A stretch of 20,326 bases of DNA, from the IMG/VR virus record IMGVR_UViG_3300050821_004583, positions 1-20,326 of that record. One strand, given 5' to 3'. The stretch comes from a virus. Below, in pieces: positions 7,760-13,962 of the stretch (positions are counted from its first letter, which is position 1; each line of letters opens with the position of its first letter). The notes under the pieces were generated by a model. That model did no database searches. It was not told the origin of the DNA and worked only from the letters and a program-made list of their open reading frames with translations. Position numbers and translations under genes: made by a program.

Positions 7760-7927
7760 TTAAAACATACCTTTCAGAGCCCCTAAGAGGGCGATTGCTA
7801 CAATTGACATTAATACTATCAGAGTATATAAAAACCAAGCTTGATTTTGAACCTTACACTGTTCACCCATCTCTCTTACAAAGATAAGTAACAATAAACA
7901 AACAGTGACTAATTCAAACGGTGTCAC
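7760..7927 (-). CDS. Small 55-aa two-helix membrane protein
   Basis: A short frame fills exactly the gap between the chaperonin stop (7928) and the next ATG (7759). It starts with GTG at 7927, immediately after the chaperonin TAA, and its TAA (7762-7760) is immediately followed by the next ATG. The protein has two hydrophobic segments, about 3-17 (FELVTVCLLLLIFV) and about 31-50 (WFLYTLIVLMSIVAIALLGA), joined by a short charged loop (REMGEQCKVQNQ). This suggests a small hairpin inner-membrane protein. The perfect fit on both sides supports coding; an internal ATG (Met20) would give only one helix. Holin-like size and topology are noted, but nothing else supports a lysis role. Confidence 0.68.
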   Translation of the reverse strand: MTPFELVTVCLLLLIFVREMGEQCKVQNQAWFLYTLIVLMSIVAIALLGALKGMF

Positions 7928-9775
7928 TTAACGCTCATTTGCCTCATTGATATTTGCGTTTCGTTCAAAATCTTGAGCGTTATGTGCTTCAGTCCTTTCA
8001 AACTGAGTATCACGATGGAATACAACGGTACCACCGAGAGTGCCTAACTGACTTGCAATAGAAATTGCATTACGAATAGCTTCCAAAACAGCTGGAGTTG
8101 AATCTAATACCCCAAGCTCGACAGGATCGCCATGACGATGCTCATAAGCATCATATACAACAGTTTTTCCGTCTCGAAGACCTTCAAGAACTGGAGATAA
8201 AATCCTTTTTATATCATTATCATTAAATCCACAATTCTTTAACAATCGATCAACCGGAACAATCAATGCCGGCTTCAATACGTTAGAGACAACAGCATCT
8301 GCATCAGACAGCAATGAACAAAGCTTCAAAAGCATCCAGCCGCCGCCAGGTAGACAACCATATCTGATTGCTCCTCGAACAGCACAAACAGCATCTTCTG
8401 CTCGGGCTGCCTTTTCCTTTAGCTCTCCGTTAGAACTGCCAACTACGTGGAGCTTAGCAATTCCACCAGTCAACTTACCGACACGTTCTTGAAGCCAGAT
8501 TTTGTCTGCATCTGATTCAGGATTTCTCAACAGAGCTTCAACGTCTGCTACACGAGCCAAAAGGCGATCTTCGTATGTTTCAAATTTTTCATAGTCGACT
8601 GAGCCTTCTGGTATTTGACCTTCGGCTCGACCAATTATGATAGAACGGAAACGAGAAGATTCAAACGTTGTCAGACCGGGGCCCAAATCTTCTAGCTCTC
8701 CTCTATCGGGAGGATTAGTGATGGGGTCGAATACGACCGCTCCTGTTACAGCAGCCAAATCTTCCAGGAATTGACGCTGTCCATTCGTTGCTGCAAGCAA
8801 AGGAACGAGTAGTGGAAAAATTCGAATCGAATTAGGCTGCGTAGAAGCGTGAGCAAACGATGCTATAACCTTAGGAGAGAATCCCGTCGCAATTACTACA
8901 ACATTATAGTTTCTGTAATCCGACCTAAAATTAGGAAGTGGCTGACCAGCAGCATCGTTACCTCCGTTCAATCTCATCTCCAGCTGATCTCCCACTTTCT
9001 GTAAGAGCGGAAGAATCGGCTGAACGTCATTTATCACTCCATGGTAAAGAAGAAATACAGGCTTCTCCATGACGACCTTTTGAGTGCCCGCATCGTTGAT
9101 GAAAGCAGAGTAATACTTTGCACACGACTGTTCATATCCAATCGGTATAGGATATCCTTCAAGACGTTCTACTTGATAACCAGTAGGGCCTGAACGTTCC
9201 AAGATCGTTACGTTACCTTCGTCTCCGATTTCATCAAAGCATTGCATGACGGCCTCAGCAAGATCTTCTTCGTTATTTGCCGAAATCTTTGCTACAGACT
9301 TTTGTAGTTTTCTATCGTTTTTGACGACAATCGAAGATGCTTCAATAGCAGGGACGATTTGATCCCTGAATGTAGTCTCAAGAGTACGTACAACCTTCTG
9401 AGGAGAGACATGAGGATTTCTTTTACAAAAATCATCGATATATCGGACTAAAGCCTCCGATAACACCGTTGCTGTAGTTGTACCGTCTCCTGCTTCATTG
9501 GCCGTCTTTACGGCGGCATCACGAGCAGCTTCCATGATGCAATGGTCGGTCGGATCTGCCATACCAAGGGCACGCATTACCGTCACACCATCCTTCGTAA
9601 TTAGAGGAGGTAGCCCATGTTCAAATCTCTCAATAAGAACAGGTTGACCGCTTGGACCAAGTGTAGAGCCGACAATCGAGCTAACAATATCCATGGTACC
9701 AAGTACACGCTTTCGAAGAGTGTTACCCTTAACGGTAATCACCTTCGAGGCTGACTTAGCCTTCTGATATTCCAT
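7928..9775 (-). CDS. Phage GroEL-type (group I) chaperonin
   Basis: A 615-aa ATP-dependent folding chaperone, presumably for phage proteins. The equatorial and intermediate domain motifs align clearly with GroEL: TLGPSGQPV (about 38-46), TKDGVTV with Asp62 (GroEL Asp52), GDGTTTAT with Asp97 (GroEL Asp87), ERVGKLTGGIAKLHV (about 430-444) and RAEDAVCAVRGA with Asp461 (GroEL Asp398). All three ATPase aspartates are present. It is about 65 residues longer than E. coli GroEL; the extra length is mainly in the apical region around 260-300 and 325-370. The C-terminus lacks the GGM repeats. No standard GroES gene is seen nearby. The ATG directly follows the TAA of the AT-hook gene, and the stop abuts the 55-aa membrane gene. 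Confidence 0.95.
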   Translation of the reverse strand: MEYQKAKSASKVITVKGNTLRKRVLGTMDIVSSIVGSTLGPSGQPVLIERFEHGLPPLITKDGVTVMRALGMADPTDHCIMEAARDAAVKTANEAGDGTTTATVLSEALVRYIDDFCKRNPHVSPQKVVRTLETTFRDQIVPAIEASSIVVKNDRKLQKSVAKISANNEEDLAEAVMQCFDEIGDEGNVTILERSGPTGYQVERLEGYPIPIGYEQSCAKYYSAFINDAGTQKVVMEKPVFLLYHGVINDVQPILPLLQKVGDQLEMRLNGGNDAAGQPLPNFRSDYRNYNVVVIATGFSPKVIASFAHASTQPNSIRIFPLLVPLLAATNGQRQFLEDLAAVTGAVVFDPITNPPDRGELEDLGPGLTTFESSRFRSIIIGRAEGQIPEGSVDYEKFETYEDRLLARVADVEALLRNPESDADKIWLQERVGKLTGGIAKLHVVGSSNGELKEKAARAEDAVCAVRGAIRYGCLPGGGWMLLKLCSLLSDADAVVSNVLKPALIVPVDRLLKNCGFNDNDIKRILSPVLEGLRDGKTVVYDAYEHRHGDPVELGVLDSTPAVLEAIRNAISIASQLGTLGGTVVFHRDTQFERTEAHNAQDFERNANINEANER

Positions 9776-10279
9776 TTAGGAGACCTTATCGAAGCTCGAT
9801 ACCTTAAACTCTCGTAGATCGTTTACGACGATTGTACGACGAGTGCCGAATCCACCAGACGAATGTCTGAAGCGATGCAGAGAAATCTCTACACGAGGCT
9901 TCTTATCATCATCAGGAAGCGTTTCTTCCTGCAGCTTGCGTAGGTAACGAGCTACTTGTCGAGGCGATACGCCTACTCTAAAATGCTCTCCCCATTCACC
10001 GATAGCCTTTGCTAAATCTTCATTCGTTCCTTCAAAGGGACGACTTTGGACTTTCGCATAGTCTTGCAAGTACTTCAGGACGACGTGTTTGTGATAATCA
10101 AATTGGCCAACCGGGCGACCACGCTTAGGTTTCTTCTCTTGGACTTCAGTAAGTAACTGAGTAGTGTCAGGAGATGTATTCAAAATTTCCTTCATGAAAC
10201 TCTTATAGCGGATTTTCTTCATCCATCGTTCAGGGTCATATTGGTCAACGGTATGACGTTTGATAACATAATCTTCCAC
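9776..10279 (-). CDS. AT-hook and helix-turn-helix DNA-binding protein
   Basis: The 167-aa form starts with GTG at 10279. It contains an AT-hook at about 49-57 (KKPKRGRPV), then a helical domain (about 67-118) that looks like a winged-helix or HTH: NEDLAKAI followed by VSPRQVARYLRKLQ, with the second helix as a plausible recognition helix. A beta-rich C-terminus follows. It is likely a transcriptional or replication regulator acting on AT-rich DNA, possibly the adjacent divergent region. The start is uncertain: an in-frame ATG at 10195 (Met29) lies 6 bases after a near-perfect promoter-like motif, the same spacing as at the start at 10482, and would give a 139-aa protein that keeps both DNA-binding parts. 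The chaperonin ATG follows its stop directly. Confidence 0.78.
   Translation of the reverse strand: MEDYVIKRHTVDQYDPERWMKKIRYKSFMKEILNTSPDTTQLLTEVQEKKPKRGRPVGQFDYHKHVVLKYLQDYAKVQSRPFEGTNEDLAKAIGEWGEHFRVGVSPRQVARYLRKLQEETLPDDDKKPRVEISLHRFRHSSGGFGTRRTIVVNDLREFKVSSFDKVS
10202..10213 (-). promoter_or_regulatory. Near-match promoter-like motif ATCCGCTATAAG, inside a gene
   Basis: This minus-strand sequence matches the conserved motif at 11 of 12 bases and lies inside the 5' part of the AT-hook gene (encoding IRYK). Six bases separate it from the in-frame ATG at 10195, the same spacing as the motif before the gene at 10482. It could drive a shorter, leaderless form of the AT-hook protein and the chaperonin downstream. 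Because it lies in coding sequence, chance conservation cannot be excluded. Confidence 0.45.
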
Positions 10280-10332
10280 TGGGAAAACCCATTAAAAGTC
10301 GTGCCTGGTATCCTTAGATAGTTAACTGTAAT

Positions 10333-10375
10333 AAGTAAACTTAATTATCTTAATGTAGAAACTACAGATTTACTT
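10333..10375. repeat. Inverted repeat in the divergent region
   Basis: AAGTAAA (10333-10339) and TTTACTT (10369-10375) are perfect 7-bp complements. Nested between them is a second 5-bp inverted repeat, TGTAG/CTACA (10354-10358 and 10362-10366). It could be an operator for the AT-hook/HTH protein encoded alongside, but such AT-rich repeats can arise by chance. Confidence 0.4.
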
Positions 10376-10463
10376 TAGTGTAGTACATTTAGTTTTAAAC
10401 TTTAGTTACGAAAAGATTTTTGAAACTTGTAGCGAAACTAACAGATTTAAGTACCATTAAAAG

Positions 10464-10475
10464 ATTCGCTATAAG
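10464..10475 (+). promoter_or_regulatory. Conserved promoter-like motif ATTCGCTATAAG (copy 3)
   Basis: An exact plus-strand copy. The spacing to the ATG at 10482 is 6 bases (ATCAGT), so if TATAAG is a -10 element, transcription would start at or next to the A of the ATG and give a leaderless mRNA. No Shine-Dalgarno sequence is visible before this gene. It would drive the whole right-hand block. Confidence 0.65.
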
Positions 10476-10481
10476 ATCAGT

Positions 10482-11066
10482 ATGAGAATTAGTTTCATCG
10501 GGTGTCCATGTAGTGGGAAAACCACAACAGCTGCAATGACTTTTGCTTCTATGAAAGAAATTGGGATTAATTGCGAATTCATTGCAGAGCAAGCTCGTAT
10601 GTATATTGCTGAACGTCGCAAGATTCTCGGACTCAAACCAGAACAGAAATTAATACTTGAAGATATCGATCAACTAGATATCATGCAAGCGCAACTTTAT
10701 ATCGAAGAAACATTTGATTCAGTCTGTGATAAAGGAACTTTAATAATCACAGATTCATCTCCATTTAATTCAATTTTATATATGACAAACAATGCAAGAG
10801 AAATAGCAATAAATAATAAATACATTGAAAGAGCTATATTTGGAGCCGATCTAGTATTTTACTGTCCTCCAGCAATTACAACCGGAACACTCGATGCTAA
10901 CCGAATTCATGATGAACAACAATCACTCAAAATTGATGAATCGATACCTGTTATTTTGCGGACAATCGCTCCTGCAGTTTGGAAAAACATAATTTGGCTA
11001 GAAGGTGATCCCAAGACTCGTTTGAGTCAAGTGACAGCAGCCATTATGTTGCGTCGCATGACCTAA
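10482..11066 (+). CDS. P-loop ATPase/kinase-like protein (AAA_28, NadR-like)
   Basis: The 194-aa protein has a clear Walker A at residues 7-15 (GCPCSGKTT) right at the N-terminus. A Walker B-like strand ends in TLIITDSSPF, with Asp followed by Ser-Ser-Pro. The region around RIHDEQQ may serve as the lid. This layout is typical of the AAA_28/NadR-type group of small P-loop kinases found in phages, whose substrates may be nucleosides, NAD precursors or other small molecules. The substrate here is unknown; nucleotide or NAD metabolism is only a family-based guess. It is the first gene of the right block, with the promoter-like motif 6 bases ahead, and its TAA overlaps the helicase ATG by 1 base. 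Confidence 0.8.
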   Translation: MRISFIGCPCSGKTTTAAMTFASMKEIGINCEFIAEQARMYIAERRKILGLKPEQKLILEDIDQLDIMQAQLYIEETFDSVCDKGTLIITDSSPFNSILYMTNNAREIAINNKYIERAIFGADLVFYCPPAITTGTLDANRIHDEQQSLKIDESIPVILRTIAPAVWKNIIWLEGDPKTRLSQVTAAIMLRRMT

Positions 11067-12625
11067 TGATAACGATTACCGAGCCAACTATAGCAAGATT
11101 TGACGATAGCTACGCAGATAAAAATATTGTTGATGGAGCAAACCTAGATAGTAGAAAGCTACGTCTCCTCAAGTCTCAGTTAAAATATATTGATAAGAAG
11201 ATCGAGTACGATATCAAGCGTCTTAAGTCTAGTGCTCATTGGTATGAGGGAGATAAAGAAAAAGAAGCTAAGTATAAAATCAAACTAGACTCCCTCAAGT
11301 CTGAAAAACAAAAATCCCTCTTATTTGAAGATGAACATGGTTACTACACCTATTCTGGTATCGCGCACTCACTTGCTTCTCAATTCGGAGACAGTGTCAA
11401 AGTTGGGTATCAGTTACCTTCCTTTGGTCCCTTACCCTATGCCAATAAACCAAAACACGAAGCAAGACCATATCAACAAATCGCCCACGATAAATTACTA
11501 CATTCTGCCCATCTGGGACCACGTCGAGTTGAAATTGGTACTGGACTAGGTAAATCTACAATTATTCGAATGCTGATTAAGACCATCGGTCTTAAGACAG
11601 TCGTCATGGCTCCTTCAGCGAATATAGCTGATCAACTATATAAAGACTTTGTCTATCATTTCGGTAAGCGTTACGTAGGTAAGTTTGGTGATGGTAAGAA
11701 GCAATCAGATAAGCTCATTACAGTAGGGATCGATGATTCCCTTACATTGGTAGAGGAGGGAACAGAACATTGGGAAAACCTTTCAAAGGCTCAAATGTTC
11801 ATAGCTGACGAATCTCATTTAGTTCCTTCTACGACTCTTGCAAAAGTATGTCTAGGGTTGTGTAAAGATGCTTCCTATCGTTTCTTCTTTTCTGCTACTC
11901 AAATAAGAAATGATGGTCTCGATTTAGTCCTTAACGGGATTACAGGAGAGACTGTCTTCTCGATGACAGTACGAGAGGGTATCGAACAAGAATATCTGTC
12001 AAAGCCTCATTTCAAGATGATTCATATAAAGTCAGATGTTGAATCAAAAACAACAGACCCTGGCAGGTTGACTCGCCAACATCTCTATTATAACAATAAG
12101 GTCATTCAGACAGCAGCTAGTTTAGCTAATATGTACGTGAAGGCTTTGAAACGTCCAACGGTCATTCTAGTAGAAGAGCTAGAACAATTTACGATGCTCC
12201 TGCCTTATTTGAAATATCCGGCTCGATTTGCCCATGGTCCTTTGAATGATAAAAGAAAGAAACTCATACCCAAAGAATACCATGATGACGATCCTACTGA
12301 ATTAGTAAATTTGTTTAATGAAGGTAAAATCCCTATTTTGGTTGGTACGTCATGCATCGCTACGGGTACGGATTTACAAGCTGTAGAAGCTCTGATTTAT
12401 TTACAGGGTAAGTCGAGTGAAATAAAAACGAAACAAGCTGTAGGTCGAGCAACTCGTGGAGGCAAGAAAAGCTTCGTCTTTAATCCTTGGACTGAAAAAC
12501 AAAAGCTTGATTGTATCTATATCGACTTTGTAATCAATAATGTGGAATTGGTAAATCGTCATTCATATATACGTAAGGGATACTATAACGAATTATATGG
12601 GCCGGTAATAGAAGTGGATATGTAA
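11066..12625 (+). CDS. SF2 DNA helicase, UvsW-like
   Basis: A 519-aa superfamily 2 helicase. The motifs run in order: RPYQ (about 134-137), motif I GTGLGKST (158-165), motif II DESH (248-251), motif III SATQ (276-279), motif V region TSCIATGTDLQAVEA (about 428-441) and motif VI QAVGRATR (457-464). The N-terminus (about 28-85) is a charged coiled coil not seen in minimal helicases. The organisation resembles T4 UvsW, which remodels branched DNA and R-loops and helps switch replication from origin-dependent to recombination-dependent modes; the match to UvsW specifically is inferred. The start overlaps the preceding stop (TAATG), as does its stop with the next start, indicating tight translational coupling. 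Confidence 0.9.
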   Translation: MITITEPTIARFDDSYADKNIVDGANLDSRKLRLLKSQLKYIDKKIEYDIKRLKSSAHWYEGDKEKEAKYKIKLDSLKSEKQKSLLFEDEHGYYTYSGIAHSLASQFGDSVKVGYQLPSFGPLPYANKPKHEARPYQQIAHDKLLHSAHLGPRRVEIGTGLGKSTIIRMLIKTIGLKTVVMAPSANIADQLYKDFVYHFGKRYVGKFGDGKKQSDKLITVGIDDSLTLVEEGTEHWENLSKAQMFIADESHLVPSTTLAKVCLGLCKDASYRFFFSATQIRNDGLDLVLNGITGETVFSMTVREGIEQEYLSKPHFKMIHIKSDVESKTTDPGRLTRQHLYYNNKVIQTAASLANMYVKALKRPTVILVEELEQFTMLLPYLKYPARFAHGPLNDKRKKLIPKEYHDDDPTELVNLFNEGKIPILVGTSCIATGTDLQAVEALIYLQGKSSEIKTKQAVGRATRGGKKSFVFNPWTEKQKLDCIYIDFVINNVELVNRHSYIRKGYYNELYGPVIEVDM

Positions 12626-13647
12626 TGAGTGACGACACGCATTTTAGACAATTCGCTGTTACGTTAGAAAAGTCTATAGAGAAATATGGCGATATAGATA
12701 ATTTCAACAAGCGTCAACAGCAACAGATAAAGAGCTTGATTGCTCTTGAGAGCGATTTCCGTCAGGCTCTTATTGATCACAGTCTTGGCAACAGAATGTA
12801 TAAGGCTTTCGTTCGTTATATTAACGTCTACAAGCATAACATACTAGCTGCTCGTCCCTTCTTCCGTGAACGTCAGAGGATTTTCACTCGTTCTATTTCA
12901 AAAGCTTTGAAGACCGGTGATATTGAAAAGTTACAAAAGTTCCGTTTCAACTTTACATTTGTTCAATTCGTACTTGGTTCATATCCTTGGCGACCGAATT
13001 CAAAGGTGGCAAAGATTGCGAGGGAAATAGTCAAATTACGTTGGGAGTTGGTGACTTTAAATTTGCCGCTTGCTATCAGTCGTGCTCGTATATTCTTTAG
13101 CCGTACGCCTCGCTCTCATCTTGATTACATGGATCTGGTCGATATCGCTTGTGAGGGATTGATGAACGCTATAGATAAATTCGTTCCTTCAGCAGAAGCT
13201 GGTGCATTCCCTTCGGTTGCTATTCAACGTATGACGGGTAATTTCATAGAAGAATACTCAGAGACTAAAATTCACTTCTATCCAGTCGACAAGAGAAAGA
13301 TCTATAGGGCCAATAAAATCCTCGGTCGTAATGGCGAAGTGATTATCGAAGAGTTAGTAAAAAGGGTCAATTTAGGTGTTGAAAAATCTGGACGTACTAA
13401 CGCCGATGAACTTTCCGGCCTCTTAGCGGCTCAGTCTTGTATCAGCATGGAGAATAAAATCCAAGCCAATGAGTTTGGAAAAGACGAAGTCAAGATCGAG
13501 GAGCACTTTGAGGCACCCTCTGAAACGCAACCAGACGTGATATGCGAGGAGATGGACTCCATGGTGTCACTCGCACAGGCTATTTCTCAACTAACGCCTC
13601 TGGAGCAGAAGATCCTAAAGCTTCGTGGTGTAGATTTACTACAATAA
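12625..13647 (+). CDS. Sigma-factor-like protein lacking region 4.2
   Basis: The 340-aa protein shows sigma-70-family features. Region 2 lies at about 140-213: NLPLAISRARIFF, then DLVDIACEGLMNAIDKF (the DLxQxGxxGLxxAxxKF pattern) and a following helix ending IEEY. Region 3-like sequence follows at about 222-285 (including DELSGLLAAQ and ISMENKI). The start of region 4 is visible at about 312-337 (SQLTPLEQKILKLRG). The protein then stops at LLQ, just where the -35-binding helix-turn-helix (4.2) should be. No other frame continues it, so this is not a simple frameshift. T4 gp55 is likewise reduced and recognises a -10-only late promoter. The role would be to redirect host RNA polymerase; it may read the ATTCGCTATAAG motif found next to its own stop. 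The N-terminal 120 residues are unrecognised. Confidence 0.8.
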   Translation: MSDDTHFRQFAVTLEKSIEKYGDIDNFNKRQQQQIKSLIALESDFRQALIDHSLGNRMYKAFVRYINVYKHNILAARPFFRERQRIFTRSISKALKTGDIEKLQKFRFNFTFVQFVLGSYPWRPNSKVAKIAREIVKLRWELVTLNLPLAISRARIFFSRTPRSHLDYMDLVDIACEGLMNAIDKFVPSAEAGAFPSVAIQRMTGNFIEEYSETKIHFYPVDKRKIYRANKILGRNGEVIIEELVKRVNLGVEKSGRTNADELSGLLAAQSCISMENKIQANEFGKDEVKIEEHFEAPSETQPDVICEEMDSMVSLAQAISQLTPLEQKILKLRGVDLLQ

Positions 13648-13659
13648 ATTCGCTATAAG
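13648..13659 (+). promoter_or_regulatory. Conserved promoter-like motif ATTCGCTATAAG (copy 4)
   Basis: An exact plus-strand copy starting directly after the TAA of the sigma-like gene and ending 9 bases before the ATG at 13669. The expected start of transcription would leave a leader of about 3 bases. It would separate the downstream nuclease, packaging and head genes from the sigma gene, as expected if the sigma product activates them. Confidence 0.65.
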
Positions 13660-13668
13660 ATAAGTACG

Positions 13669-13962
13669 ATGATTACGATTAATGATTGGATAGCAACTAC
13701 TCCGTTTCCTTCTGTTAATGTCAAGACAGTTCACCATCGTGGCGTTGCTTTGGCAGAGCAACAGACGAAGCTCACTGAATTAACGGTTTTGTATACAGCG
13801 GCATTAAAGGATGGTCGAAGTTTAAATCCTGGGGATAAGGTTTATGTCAAAGGCGATGCGATGAAGCATCAATGGTCTGGTGATATTCTTACTACGGAAG
13901 ATGATACGAAGTATATCTTAGTGCCTATTGCTATCGTCGTAGCTATCAAAGAGAAGGTGTAG
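13669..13962 (+). CDS. 97-aa protein, possibly GroES-like
   Basis: The family is not certain. The C-terminal half, SLNPGDKVYVKGDA followed by KYILVPIAIVVAIKE, resembles the GroES pattern of VGDxV, then a reactive loop, then a final strand ending in LAII/V. The length equals GroES (97 aa), and HHRGVALAEQQTK could be the first strand. However, the GroES mobile loop (about 20 residues with a hydrophobic tripeptide) is not evident. The window encodes a GroEL homologue without an obvious partner, which makes the idea attractive but unproven. The ATG is 9 bases after a promoter-like motif with no clear Shine-Dalgarno, and the stop overlaps the nuclease GTG start by 1 base (TAGTG). Confidence 0.7.
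   Translation: MITINDWIATTPFPSVNVKTVHHRGVALAEQQTKLTELTVLYTAALKDGRSLNPGDKVYVKGDAMKHQWSGDILTTEDDTKYILVPIAIVVAIKEKV

Larger units (their letters stand above)
10280..10481. promoter_or_regulatory. AT-rich divergent intergenic region
   Basis: About 200 bases between the two divergent gene blocks, with no plausible gene. It contains the exact promoter-like motif pointing right (10464-10475). A 10-of-12 variant points left (10426-10437, TTTCGCTACAAG). An inverted repeat lies at 10333-10375. Homopolymer-like A/T runs are frequent. Early promoters read by the host polymerase may lie here, but I could not identify a convincing -35/-10 pair. Confidence 0.6.

Noticed and set aside
10395-10592. 65-aa minus-strand open frame across the divergent region
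   Set aside because: It overlaps antisense the start and Walker A of the P-loop gene and would remove the natural promoter region.
13600-13720. Frameshift or stop-codon readthrough that might restore sigma region 4.2
   Set aside because: I read the sequence past the stop in the same frame and one other; neither gives a helix-turn-helix-like continuation, and the next gene's promoter-like motif starts right after the stop.
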